A stretch of DNA of 64,000 nt, taken from positions 76,752-140,751 of the forward strand of contig JBFHGJ010000003.1 in assembly GCA_041583135.1 (NCBI GenBank), in the 5' to 3' direction. The position numbers and the translations under genes were made by a program. The DNA is from JABSOG01 sp041583135 (GTDB lineage Bacteria; Pseudomonadota; Gammaproteobacteria; Enterobacterales; Alteromonadaceae). Below, in pieces: positions 1-7,399 of this stretch (its first letter is position 1; each line of letters starts with the position of its first letter). Below the pieces are notes generated by a model. That model did no database searches. It saw only the letters and a program-made list of their open reading frames with translations, and was not told where the DNA came from.

Positions 1-322
1 ACTTAATCTTTTCGAGTTTGCTGACCCCTTCAACCAAATCGGCCACGGTCGCGCCAAACAACTCTGCCAGGTCGTCTTTGGAATATTCGGTATCTTCTAT
101 GACATCATGCAACAAGGCGGCCATCAGTGTTTCATGGTCGAGATTGATGTCGGCAAGAATGGAAGCCACGGCCACGGGATGGGTGACATAAGGTTCACCA
201 CTTGAACGTGTTTGCCCCTCATGGGCTCTTTTGGCAACGACATAAGCTTCTTGCACCAAAGCACATTGCTCCGGCGGCAAATATTGTTCAATTTTCAGCT
301 TAAGCCCTTCGAATAAGTACAT
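1..322 (-). CDS. spoT: SpoT (p)ppGpp synthetase/hydrolase, N-terminal part
   Basis: Translating the minus strand from the ATG at 322 gives 107 residues beginning MYLFEGLKLKIEQYLP; the rest lies beyond the left edge. The protein makes and degrades the stringent-response alarmone (p)ppGpp. The visible part is the start of the HD hydrolase domain: it contains the TRSSGEPYVTHP stretch and the metal-binding HD pair in LLHDVIEDT. It lies 150 bp downstream of rpoZ on the same strand, the conserved gmk-rpoZ-spoT order of gammaproteobacteria. The HD motif is intact, so hydrolase activity is expected. Family assignment is secure. Confidence 0.95.
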   Translation of the reverse strand, partial: MYLFEGLKLKIEQYLPPEQCALVQEAYVVAKRAHEGQTRSSGEPYVTHPVAVASILADINLDHETLMAALLHDVIEDTEYSKDDLAELFGATVADLVEGVSKLEKIK

Positions 323-473
323 TGATACTCCTGCTTAGCGTGACCGTACACAAACCACTATACGGATAATTGTAACCAATGTCTAAGTGTTGAGAAAGAT
401 TAAATAAAGGGGAAAGTGAGGAGGGTCAGCGAGTGAGAACTCACCCGCTTGACATCATATCCAAGGTGGATGC

Positions 474-755
474 TTACATGCGGTTGTCGTCACCCACGAT
501 AGCGGCAACGGCATCAAACTCGGCAGCTTCGTGCTGCTGTTGTCTGACTTGGTCTTCGGCATCCATTGAGGCGGTGCTGACCAAACCTTTTTCGATTTCG
601 CGCAGGGCGATCACGGTAGGCTTGTCGTTTTCTTCTTCCACTAAGGCATCACGGCCACCAGTGGCTAATTGACGGGCACGTCTTGCGGCTACCAAGATCA
701 AATCAAAGCGATTACCTACTTGCTCGACTGCATCTTCAACAGTAACTCGGGCCAT
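474..755 (-). CDS. rpoZ: RNA polymerase omega subunit
   Basis: This 93-residue protein starts MARVTVEDAVEQVGNRFDLI, the typical omega N-terminus, and is normal in length. Omega binds the beta-prime subunit, helps RNA polymerase assemble, and in many proteobacteria forms part of a (p)ppGpp site. The conserved ARRARQL and RDALVEEENDKPTVIALREI regions are present. It sits between gmk (54 bp upstream) and spoT (downstream) on the same strand. A small inverted repeat at 428-449, between rpoZ and spoT, has no U-tract and is probably not a terminator, so read-through into spoT is likely. Confidence 0.96.
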   Translation of the reverse strand: MARVTVEDAVEQVGNRFDLILVAARRARQLATGGRDALVEEENDKPTVIALREIEKGLVSTASMDAEDQVRQQQHEAAEFDAVAAIVGDDNRM

Positions 756-809
756 ATTTAGCTACTCCAAGTATGATTACAAAAAAAGGACACGTATTTT
801 ACTAGATGA

Positions 810-1439
810 CTAATCATTCGCCAACAGATCTTTTAACAATTGATCATATTTAATTGCCTGATTGGTCAATTTTAACCGTTGTGACAGCACTAAAGTGGTC
901 AAGTCGTTGAGACATTGCTCAAAATTGTCGTTGACCAACAGATAGTCGAACTCCGGATAATGACTGATCTCGGCGATGGCTTGGGCCATTCGCTGGTCGA
1001 TGACGCTTTTATCGTCTTGGCCGCGCTTAAGCAGGCGGCTTTCAAGCTCGCTTCTCGATGGCGGTGCGATAAAGATGGTAATGACCTCGGGAAACAACTC
1101 GCGAATTTGCTGCGCACCTTGCCAGTCAATATCCAAAAATACATCGATACCATCGTTAAGCATTTGTTCTATCGCTATTTTCGAAGTGCCGTAAAAATTA
1201 CCGAACACTTCGGCCCATTCTAAAAAATGGCCCTGCTCGATGTGCTGTTGAAACTCATCGACGGTGACAAAATGGTAGTGTACTGCATTTTCTTCGCCTG
1301 GCCTGACACTGCGGGTGGTGTGTGAAACGGACACCTGCATGTCTGAGTGGTTATTGGTCAAGGCTTTGAGCAGGCTGGATTTGCCTGCGCCACTGGGGGC
1401 TGAAAGAATAAAAAGGTTGCCGAGCTTTTTGTTCATCAT
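810..1439 (-). CDS. gmk: Guanylate kinase
   Basis: The enzyme phosphorylates GMP to GDP with ATP in the cytoplasm and is essential for GTP and (p)ppGpp pools. The 209-residue product has the P-loop SAPSGAGKSSL near residues 14-24, the GMP-binding TTRSVRPGEENAVHYHFV segment around residues 41-58, and the DIDWQGAQQIR and LESRLLKRG motifs. Length is typical. The second ATG of an ATGATG pair at the 5' end could also serve as start. It is first in the gmk-rpoZ-spoT block; the inverted repeat at 1494-1555 separates it from the ParA pair upstream. Confidence 0.97.
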   Translation of the reverse strand: MMNKKLGNLFILSAPSGAGKSSLLKALTNNHSDMQVSVSHTTRSVRPGEENAVHYHFVTVDEFQQHIEQGHFLEWAEVFGNFYGTSKIAIEQMLNDGIDVFLDIDWQGAQQIRELFPEVITIFIAPPSRSELESRLLKRGQDDKSVIDQRMAQAIAEISHYPEFDYLLVNDNFEQCLNDLTTLVLSQRLKLTNQAIKYDQLLKDLLAND

Positions 1440-1493
1440 TTTCGGTTGTTAGGCTGCTGTGGTGGCTATGATAACACGATGGCTTGGATTTGT

Positions 1494-1555
1494 GACAGTT
1501 TTCCTGTCTGCGGGCTCACTGGTCATTCAATGTCTTCCGCAGACAGGTCACTGTC
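1494..1555. repeat. Long imperfect inverted repeat between gmk and the ParA pair
   Basis: Two perfect 11-bp arms, CCTGTCTGCGG (1503-1513) and CCGCAGACAGG (1537-1547), are extended outward by GACAGT (1494-1499) and ACTGTC (1550-1555). A further GCAGACAGT lies just inside the 3' end of the ribbon-helix-helix gene. No U-tract follows on either strand, so it is not a canonical intrinsic terminator. It may be a stem-loop ending the ParA operon mRNA, or a binding site for the neighbouring DNA-binding proteins. Function is unproven. Confidence 0.5.
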
Positions 1556-1565
1556 GGCTGGGGAA

Positions 1566-1886
1566 CTACTTATAACGGCAGACAGTCAGTTGTCTTTCTA
1601 AGGTATGTGACTGTTCCATCTGCTTAATCAAGGTTCGCACTAGGTGCGACTTTGACAAGCCTGTCTCTTCTGCCAATTGGTTTAAAGCTTCTATACAGGA
1701 CTCGCTTAAGGTAAAGGTTGCCTTTCGTAGCGGTGTCTTCGCCGGGGGAGGCGGGTCTACCGGTCTGAGTCTGACAATATTATCGACACCTCGGGCGTAA
1801 TTTCTCGCGCTTTCTATAAATTCATCGACATTGCAATCAACTTTTTTAGACGGCGCAGGCTTTCTGCGTAAATCCGACAGGCTCAT
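1566..1886 (-). CDS. Ribbon-helix-helix (CopG-like) partner of the ParA ATPase
   Basis: From the ATG at 1886 the product is 106 residues, starting MSLSDLRRKPAPSKK. The reading frame is open further upstream, but that part lies deep inside the ParA gene. A GGAG at 1898-1901 serves this ATG or the one at 1892. The N-terminal half is basic and proline-rich (VDPPPPAK). The C-terminal half has the pattern of a ribbon-helix-helix DNA-binding domain: a beta strand KATFTLSES followed by two helices around CIEALNQLAEETGLSKSHLVRTLIKQ. It overlaps the end of the ParA gene by about 41 bp, so the two are probably translationally coupled. Its likely role is the DNA-binding adaptor of the ATPase. The family call is by pattern; the function is inference. 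Confidence 0.7.
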   Translation of the reverse strand: MSLSDLRRKPAPSKKVDCNVDEFIESARNYARGVDNIVRLRPVDPPPPAKTPLRKATFTLSESCIEALNQLAEETGLSKSHLVRTLIKQMEQSHTLERQLTVCRYK

Positions 1887-2544
1887 AAGCATTGTACTCC
1901 GTCTTTGGGTTAAACAATTCCTGGACGATGGCACGAATTTCAGCGGCAGCCTTGCCATGTGGTTCGTTTTCTATGACCGATAAGCCTCTTTCTTCACTGT
2001 CATCGTAAATATTACGGCTGTAGGTGATAGCGTCGAGCACTTCGATATCATAGGTGCGGCAGACTTCTTTGGCTTCAAGGATACGGTTGGCCATGTTTGG
2101 CAGCGCCGGACATTGTGTCATAACAAAGGCGGCGTGCAGCTTAGGGTTGACCATTTGACAGGTTGATATAATGTCTTCCATATGGGCCACGGTTTTGAGG
2201 TCGCGGCGCTTGGGACGCAGCGGAACCAATACATGGGCTGCCACCGACATTGCGGCGCGCAGTGCCAAGTTATCTTGCCCACCACAATCGACAATAATGT
2301 AATCGTAGTGATTTTCCAAACTCAGCAGATCGTTGCGGATCTTGCCATAAAGTTGAACGCAGTTGATTTTGCTTAAATCATTATTTGCGTTGCGCTCTTG
2401 GATCCAGTCTGATGTGGTCCGTTGCGGATCGCAATCGACCATCAATACCGAATGTTCTTGCTCTTTCGACAAATGTACAGCGATGTTTTGTGCTAAGCAG
2501 CTTTTGCCACTGCCGCCTTTTTCGCCGCCAACTAGAATAATCAT
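1846..2544 (-). CDS. ParA/MinD-family ATPase
   Basis: Start chosen at the ATG at 2544 (MIILVGGEKGGSGKS), 6 nt after an AAGAGGTG ribosome-binding site; an upstream in-frame ATG at 2586 lacks this support. The 232-residue protein has the deviant Walker A GGEKGGSGKS at residues 6-15, Walker A' VDCDPQRTTSDW, and Walker B YIIVDCGGQD, all typical of ParA ATPases that dimerise on ATP and move on DNA. It has no N-terminal helix-turn-helix, as in plasmid type Ib ParA and chromosomal cargo-positioning ParA. Its downstream partner is a ribbon-helix-helix protein. Its cargo (DNA, replicon or protein cluster) cannot be told from sequence. Confidence 0.85.
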   Translation of the reverse strand: MIILVGGEKGGSGKSCLAQNIAVHLSKEQEHSVLMVDCDPQRTTSDWIQERNANNDLSKINCVQLYGKIRNDLLSLENHYDYIIVDCGGQDNLALRAAMSVAAHVLVPLRPKRRDLKTVAHMEDIISTCQMVNPKLHAAFVMTQCPALPNMANRILEAKEVCRTYDIEVLDAITYSRNIYDDSEERGLSVIENEPHGKAAAEIRAIVQELFNPKTEYNAYEPVGFTQKACAV

Positions 2545-2728
2545 TGCTATCACCTCTTTGGTACACCAGGCTTGCTGATTAAACAAGCACCAAAATTTAG
2601 CTCGTAGCCTCAGTGTAAGATGGAATAAAAATTATGCAATTGGCAATGTTCAATTCTGAGAACTAGGTCACAGTTTTTCTTCTTTATTACCTGAAATGGG
2701 TTTTTGTTGGCGGTGAGCTTTAACGGAT
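2545..2728. other. Intergenic, probable promoter region of the ParA operon
   Basis: This AT-rich stretch separates the end of the small membrane protein gene from the ParA start on the same strand. It must hold the ParA promoter if the operon has its own. I see no convincing pair of -35 and -10 elements and no strong hairpin. Confidence 0.3.
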
Positions 2729-3088
2729 CTATCTTGGTGGTTCGTCAGGTTTGGCTGGGTCGAAAGGCGGCTCCTGAGGCATTTCTTGCGGCTCGATTGG
2801 CTCAGGTTGTGCTGCTTGGTGTTGCTGCTCTTTGAGCTTCTTCTTGCGCTCAGCGTTGGCTTTTTTACGCTCGTAAATCAGTTTATCACGCTGGCGCTGA
2901 CGTCGTTCTTCTTCACTTAAGGTGGTAATGCGATAAATAAACAGCCCGACCCAAGATAAAAATACGGTCACCAACATCCAGTAGGTTTTTTCATTGCCGC
3001 GGGTACGATTACTGTTGGCGATGATTGCCAGCGGCCACATGTAGACACACAAAATGATCACTAGGGTGATGATTGAATCCAGGCTCAC
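2729..3088 (-). CDS. Small two-helix membrane protein with charged, proline-rich tail
   Basis: The 119-residue product has two hydrophobic helices (about residues 5-24 and 37-54) flanking NSNRTRGNEKTYW, an arrangement like the N-terminal segment of cardiolipin-synthase-type proteins (PLDc_N-like). A highly charged RRQRQRDKLIYERKK helix follows, and then a tail rich in Pro, Glu and Gln. It lies 14 bp downstream of the potassium channel gene on the same strand and is probably cotranscribed. It may be a channel accessory factor, but nothing in the sequence proves this. I do not recognise a named family with certainty. Confidence 0.6.
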   Translation of the reverse strand: MSLDSIITLVIILCVYMWPLAIIANSNRTRGNEKTYWMLVTVFLSWVGLFIYRITTLSEEERRQRQRDKLIYERKKANAERKKKLKEQQHQAAQPEPIEPQEMPQEPPFDPAKPDEPPR

Positions 3089-3102
3089 CTTTACCCACCT
3101 CG

Positions 3103-4173
3103 TTATTTACCGGTTAACTCTTGCCAATTGATATCTTCGCAAAGCAGGCGCTGACGTGCAATATAGTGGATAAAATCTCCAGCGTGGATCAAGGCGTTAT
3201 TATCCGGGTTTAAGTCCATTGCCAGACCGGCTCTGTCTTTGGCGATACCTAAAATTGTGGCGTTGTATTTTTGCTTAAATGACATGAACAACGCCAAAAA
3301 TGAGACTGGATTGGCCAAATCCTTTGGTACTGCCATGCTAAATTGGGTATCTCCGCTTAACGTTGAGAGCATTTCTTCTTGAATTCTTGAGGCGCCTGGG
3401 TCTTGTATCGAGCGCACCAGCATTTGCGCGGTCCAAGCGACTGAGCATTCGACGTTGGGGCAGTGTTCTTTGACCATATCGACCTTGTTTTCATCGCTAA
3501 AATAACAGCTGATGTAACAGTCGGGCTTGACCAGCTTCGATACCCTTAAGGTGGTGGCAAAGGTTTGGTCGTCATTGCTGCCGTCAATGATCACTTTGTC
3601 GGCGCTGGCAATGCTGGCTCTTGTCAGTTCATTGACGTCGGTAAAGGAGGTCACGCGAACAAACTTAACATCTGGATTGTCGGGGAAGGGGTGTTCGATG
3701 TCATCTTTGACGCACAGCAAAATGGTGCGTTTTTGTCTTTTTACATCGCCGAGAATATGGTCGATGATCTTGCCGGTTCTTTGCTCATGCCAACCGAAAA
3801 TAATGATGTGGTTTTGCAGCCTTTTGAAATTATTTGCGCCGGTCATATTTCGCCTCAATAGCTGAGTAATGGTTTGTCCTGTCTTACCTAAGAAGGCACC
3901 AAATAGTGCCAAGCCAAAGGGAATTTGAAATGTTGCAACGATGAGTTTACCCGCCTCACTGGCGGGGCTGAAGTCGCCATAGCCTACGGTACTGGTGGTG
4001 ACGACATAATAGTAAAAAAAAGTTTCGCGCTCGGTAAGGGCACTCTCGCCTGCCAGCGTCAGCAAAACCGCAGTCGATACTGCGTGCAGTAGCAACATCG
4101 CGATCAGCGCCGGCCAACTGACTTGAACAACGTGGCGTTTTATCGCCTGAATGACCTGCCTGATGGTGTACAT
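3103..4173 (-). CDS. Potassium channel with RCK/TrkA-N domain
   Basis: An inner-membrane ion channel of 356 residues. The N-terminus holds a helix (about 18-40), a pore loop with the potassium selectivity filter TVGYGD (62-67), and a second helix (about 75-95), so it is a two-helix pore. From about residue 120 it carries a cytoplasmic RCK (TrkA-N) nucleotide-binding domain starting NHIIIFGWHEQRTGK; the Rossmann glycine pattern is only partly conserved. A C-terminal region around 270-350 resembles a TrkA-C-type ligand domain. It is followed at 14 bp by the small membrane protein gene and preceded at 2 bp by another membrane-anchored gene, suggesting one transcription unit. The gating ligand is unknown. 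Confidence 0.9.
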   Translation of the reverse strand: MYTIRQVIQAIKRHVVQVSWPALIAMLLLHAVSTAVLLTLAGESALTERETFFYYYVVTTSTVGYGDFSPASEAGKLIVATFQIPFGLALFGAFLGKTGQTITQLLRRNMTGANNFKRLQNHIIIFGWHEQRTGKIIDHILGDVKRQKRTILLCVKDDIEHPFPDNPDVKFVRVTSFTDVNELTRASIASADKVIIDGSNDDQTFATTLRVSKLVKPDCYISCYFSDENKVDMVKEHCPNVECSVAWTAQMLVRSIQDPGASRIQEEMLSTLSGDTQFSMAVPKDLANPVSFLALFMSFKQKYNATILGIAKDRAGLAMDLNPDNNALIHAGDFIHYIARQRLLCEDINWQELTGK

Positions 4174-4175
4174 GA

Positions 4176-4670
4176 TCAGTTACTGTCCTCGGTGCTGATC
4201 CCAGCCAGCACATCAATCATCAAGCGACAAACGGTGAGATAGCCAAGTACGGATTTTTTATGCCACTCAATTTTAATGCGGTCTTCTTGCGCCGAGATAA
4301 AATCGTTAAAGTCCTGCTGGCTGATGTCGGTATGACGAGAAAGGTGCTTTTTAAACGCCTCTTGTGTGTTTTTGTGGCCTCTGGCCGCTTCTACGGTGAC
4401 ATTGACCAAGCCTTCGACCAACGCTTCGGTGTATTTGATCCCCTGTGAATCGGGGCTGCCGAAATTCTTTACTCGGGTCAATCCTTTACGCAACATTGCC
4501 TGTTGTTCGAATGCCAAATGCTCGGCGGCTTCTTCCATGTGCTTCACTTCACCTTGGGTAACCCCCAATTGCCTTTTGGCGCTGCTGAGTTCTCTGCGCA
4601 GGCCTTCGGTTCTGATATACAGGTAGATGATTATCAGTATTGAAATACCGGCGACGCCTAAAACAATCAT
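4176..4670 (-). CDS. Membrane-anchored coiled-coil protein, unknown function
   Basis: The 164-residue product has one N-terminal transmembrane helix (about 2-19), then a coiled-coil-like segment rich in Glu, Arg and Gln (about 24-65). A helical C-terminal region follows, containing an HxxxISQQDFNDFISAQED stretch. There is no signal peptidase site and no catalytic motif. It ends 2 bp before the potassium channel start, so translation is probably coupled. The architecture parallels the next gene upstream (DUF2489), but I see no clear sequence relationship. Function unknown. Confidence 0.65.
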   Translation of the reverse strand: MIVLGVAGISILIIIYLYIRTEGLRRELSSAKRQLGVTQGEVKHMEEAAEHLAFEQQAMLRKGLTRVKNFGSPDSQGIKYTEALVEGLVNVTVEAARGHKNTQEAFKKHLSRHTDISQQDFNDFISAQEDRIKIEWHKKSVLGYLTVCRLMIDVLAGISTEDSN

Positions 4671-4740
4671 GAATGCTCCACAAAAACTTAAGTTTTCAAA
4701 GACTAATAGTAGTAATCCAACCTGTCAACGGCAATACAGA

Positions 4741-5199
4741 TCAGCTGTTTGGACCAAACCGGGCAATGAGTTTATCGATGTCTTGTTTGATCTGTGTTTC
4801 AAACTGTTCTTCAAACGACAACCTTTGGGCGTCCATTTTCAGTCGTTCGAGTTTGCTCTGCTCGGCCCTGGCCTGATGGGTCGGCATGTGCTTGATGTTG
4901 TCATACAAGGCAAAAATACCGCTGTAGATGCTTTGGTGGTCTTGTGGGGCTGCCTCTATCAAGTGATCAAGCAGGACACAGATGCGAATGGCGCCTTCTG
5001 AGAAGTCACATTGACCTTCACGCATCGCCCAAGCGATAGTATGAATATCGCTTGAGAGCTTGGCATTGCGCTTATCGATGGCTTGACGTTTGTCAGCTTC
5101 CGCCTGCTTGATCTGCATCAACAGACGGCCGAGATAAAATGACAATGCGGCAATGACTAGAGCGCCGAGAATATAGGCTACAATCCAGGCGGTACTCAT
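4741..5199 (-). CDS. DUF2489 family membrane-anchored protein
   Basis: A 152-residue protein with a single N-terminal transmembrane helix (about 6-27) and a long helical cytoplasmic region. The segment AWAMREGQCDFSEGAIRICVLLDHL matches my recollection of the DUF2489 family, which in Shewanella and Vibrio lies directly downstream of yihI, as here (3 bp gap). Function is unknown. The close coupling to yihI hints at a link with ribosome assembly or the cell envelope, but this is inference only. Confidence 0.75.
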   Translation of the reverse strand: MSTAWIVAYILGALVIAALSFYLGRLLMQIKQAEADKRQAIDKRNAKLSSDIHTIAWAMREGQCDFSEGAIRICVLLDHLIEAAPQDHQSIYSGIFALYDNIKHMPTHQARAEQSKLERLKMDAQRLSFEEQFETQIKQDIDKLIARFGPNS

Positions 5200-5202
5200 C
5201 GA

Positions 5203-5790
5203 TTAACCTTTGTCCTTGTCGTCTTGTGGCCAATCATCGTCTTCCCATTGTTCGGCAAGGCTGCGAGAGTCGTAAGCGGCGAGCTCATCATCGTCTTCGT
5301 CGTCATCTTCTTCATCAATCCCTAAGATTTCGCACAGCTGTTGATGTCTGGCCATTTTGGTATTGAAATACTTGGCATCTTTACCAGTCACCAGTTCGCC
5401 ATTTTCTTTGCGTTCAAGCAATTCAAGCAAGCGCGCATCGTTTTCAATCTGCGCCAATTCTTGTTCGGCAGTCAACTCTGGTTGTTTGGCTTTAACCAGC
5501 TTAGCTTGAGGCGTAAATTCACGTAACTCGACCGTCTCTTGTGCCGGTTCTGATGCTTGAGTTAAGGCAATCGGCTTTTTACTGCCGTGGCGTGGGTCCT
5601 TATTGGCCTTGTTATGGTCACCTGAGTCGGGCTTTTTTGCCGTCAGCGGGTTGTTTCGAGTGCCGGCACTGAGTCCTTTATGCTTCTTCGGGCGTTTATC
5701 TAACTCATTGGCACCTTTAGCTTTTTGCTTCTTTTTGTCGGACTTGGCTTCAAACGAGCCGGGTTTGCGGGATTTTTTCTGACGGGTCAT
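5203..5790 (-). CDS. yihI: YihI, GTPase-activating protein for Der
   Basis: Start taken at the ATG at 5790 (MTRQKKSRKPGSFEAK), which is where the family normally begins; an in-frame ATG at 5820 would add ten atypical residues. The 195-residue protein has the family layout: a strongly basic N-terminus with TRQKKSRK and KKHKGLSAGTRNN, then a charged middle, then an acidic tail (EEDDDEDDDE). YihI stimulates the GTPase Der (EngA) and tunes 50S ribosome assembly. In E. coli yihI lies beside the small RNA gene csrC; the same arrangement appears here, with a Csr-type RNA just upstream. Confidence 0.88.
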   Translation of the reverse strand: MTRQKKSRKPGSFEAKSDKKKQKAKGANELDKRPKKHKGLSAGTRNNPLTAKKPDSGDHNKANKDPRHGSKKPIALTQASEPAQETVELREFTPQAKLVKAKQPELTAEQELAQIENDARLLELLERKENGELVTGKDAKYFNTKMARHQQLCEILGIDEEDDDEDDDELAAYDSRSLAEQWEDDDWPQDDKDKG

Positions 5791-5850
5791 GGCGTAATTG
5801 CAGTTAAAGTGAATGGCCATATTGTATGGGTTTGGCTGGCTATGAGCAAA

Positions 5851-6189
5851 TAAAAAAGGCGGTAGAGTGTACTCTACCGCCTATTGCCCGGACGTGTCTT
5901 TCTTTTGTTTGTTTGTGACATCAATTCCAATCGACTTGGCCATCCTGCCTTTTAGTTAACGCTCCCTGTCGAGTTGTCTTCAGTTATCCGTGTTGTTTTT
6001 GCCATTTTCCATTTGTTTGTTTTTGTTGGTCGTCCAGACGCATTCTTATCGACATCCCTAGGTCTCAGCTTTGCAGTAAATCACGTTTTCATTTATTGCT
6101 TATTTTTATGATCAAACGCGGTCGTTCATTTTTCTCTATCCCTGGTTGCCGCTTAGTCTTTCCGCTTTGCTTGTTTGCTTCAAACGACT
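5851..6189 (-). ncRNA. csrC: CsrB/CsrC-family CsrA-sequestering small RNA
   Basis: The minus strand between the methyltransferase gene and yihI holds nine GGA motifs (TCC on the plus strand at 5926, 5943, 5963, 5987, 6008, 6033, 6055, 6139 and 6161). Several match the CsrA target core: CAGGGAGC, TAGGGATGTC, CCAGGGATA, GGCAGGATGG. It ends in a strong intrinsic terminator (5852-5882). A UvrY/GacA-type palindrome lies about 170 bp upstream (6360-6377). There is no open reading frame. Position next to yihI matches E. coli csrC. Such RNAs bind several CsrA dimers and relieve translational repression. The 5' end is estimated from a weak -10 (TAAATT, 6201-6196) and -35 (TTGCAA, 6223-6218) and is uncertain by tens of bases. 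Confidence 0.82.
5852..5882 (-). terminator. Intrinsic terminator of the Csr-type RNA
   Basis: Two perfect 12-bp arms (5857-5868 and 5871-5882, core GGCGGTAGAGT) flank two bases. On the minus strand the hairpin is followed by six U residues (plus-strand A at 5852-5857). This is a textbook rho-independent terminator for transcription coming from the upstream non-coding region, and it lies only about 60 bp before the yihI start. Confidence 0.9.
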
Positions 6190-6316
6190 GCGGATAATTT
6201 ACTGACTACCGTTGTACTTGCAAGCAATTAATTGCAAAAAACGTCATGAGTAAAATTAGGGAAAGTAAAAAAACTTACAAATACAGCTAGATAAATTACT
6301 CCAATTTGACATTTTG

Positions 6317-6350
6317 AGATAACACCCATATTTAAGCCTAGGTGTTATCT
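6317..6350. repeat. Inverted repeat in the Csr RNA upstream region
   Basis: AGATAACACC (6317-6326) and GGTGTTATCT (6341-6350) are perfect 10-bp arms separated by 14 bases. They lie between the UvrY-type palindrome and the small RNA promoter. The site could be an operator for a second regulator; no specific factor is recognised. Confidence 0.45.
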
Positions 6351-6359
6351 TACGAGCTT

Positions 6360-6377
6360 TGTGAGATATCTCTCACA
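6360..6377. promoter_or_regulatory. UvrY/GacA-type activator palindrome
   Basis: The sequence TGTGAGATATCTCTCACA is a perfect palindrome. It fits the TGTaAG-N6-CTtACA box bound by the response regulator UvrY/GacA upstream of csrB, csrC and rsm RNA genes. Its distance of about 170 bp from the estimated small-RNA start is in the usual range. This suggests BarA-UvrY control of the RNA. Confidence 0.8.
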
Positions 6378-6508
6378 TTAAATATGGCGTGAATTTTGCC
6401 GAAATCTTTTTAAGAGGAAGTTAACAAATTGTATATAAACTAATGGAATAAACAAATTAACCGGTATATCCAAAAAGACTTAAAAACAAACGCTTATCTG
6501 CTTAAAAA

Positions 6509-7399
6509 TTAACCGGAAAAACGACAGTGGCAGAAATATTCACCGCTGTGAAGCTTAACATTCTGGCTGTCTTTCACATAGGCGGATAATAGTTCATCTC
6601 GTCCGGCTAGCCCCAACAGTTCAAAATGGCGCTGCTGTAGGAAATTTGCCATGTCTTTTGATTCAAGATCCCAAGTAATGGGCTCGTTTATCATCTTTAA
6701 ATAGAAGTACAACAGCTTGGGAATGGTATTTTTGGCTGTGCCTTGAGGCTCTAACGCGGAGAAGACAAACTCGGTGCCCGGGCCGGTCAATTCCTTTACC
6801 GAGTCGAGTAGGATATCGACGTCTTTCGGCGATAAGTACATCATCACCCCTTCACAAATGAAAAGGGTCTTGCGACTGGGGTCGAATTTATCGAACTCAC
6901 TCAGTGCTGTTTTTAACGTTTGTTTGGCAAAATCGACACTCAAGAAGTGAAGGTTGTCGCCTTTTTCATGATTTTTATCGAGCGCGCCGAGCTTGGCTTT
7001 TTGAGTGGCCGGATGATCGATTTCAATGAAATTGATGTCGTTGTGGGCCTTGTGGAGTCGCCATGGCAAGGTATCAAAACCAGCACCGAGCATGATCACT
7101 TGTGTAATGCCTTGTTCGATTGCTTGGCGAGTGATGGACTCGACGTGGTTTTTACGCAAAATATAGTGCAGGGTAATGCCCGGCAGCATAATGGCTTCTC
7201 GTAGCTTCACGCCCCAGCGAAACGCCGTGCCGTTCAGTTGTTGTAGGCGATTGCGACCTTCTTCACTGCCCTGTAGGATCTGTTTGCCAACTTTGACCAC
7301 TTCTTCGTCTACCAAATAGGCGTATGGGGTGGATTGGGCAACATATAAAATACCCTGTAATACGGTGTATGCCGTGGAACTTGCTTGATCGTCTTTCAT
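6509..7399 (-). CDS. SAM-dependent methyltransferase, LCMT/PPM1-like family
   Basis: The 296-residue product matches the leucine carboxyl methyltransferase-like family of class I methyltransferases. The N-terminal helices (STAYTVLQGILY) are followed by the SAM-binding glycine loop IMLGAGFDTLPWRL around residues 103-116. The acidic residue after strand 2 is in FIEIDHPATQKAK, and TLFICEGVMMYL is the family's EGv.MYL motif. Bacterial members methylate small acids or metabolites; the substrate here is unknown. Its ATG overlaps the stop codon of the upstream GNAT-Crp gene (TAATG), so the two are translationally coupled and likely work together. Confidence 0.88.
   Translation of the reverse strand: MKDDQASSTAYTVLQGILYVAQSTPYAYLVDEEVVKVGKQILQGSEEGRNRLQQLNGTAFRWGVKLREAIMLPGITLHYILRKNHVESITRQAIEQGITQVIMLGAGFDTLPWRLHKAHNDINFIEIDHPATQKAKLGALDKNHEKGDNLHFLSVDFAKQTLKTALSEFDKFDPSRKTLFICEGVMMYLSPKDVDILLDSVKELTGPGTEFVFSALEPQGTAKNTIPKLLYFYLKMINEPITWDLESKDMANFLQQRHFELLGLAGRDELLSAYVKDSQNVKLHSGEYFCHCRFSG

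Noticed and set aside
428..449. Short inverted repeat AGCGAGTGAG...CTCACCCGCT between rpoZ and spoT
   Set aside because: One mismatch and no U-tract on the minus strand; probably not a terminator because rpoZ and spoT are expected to be cotranscribed.
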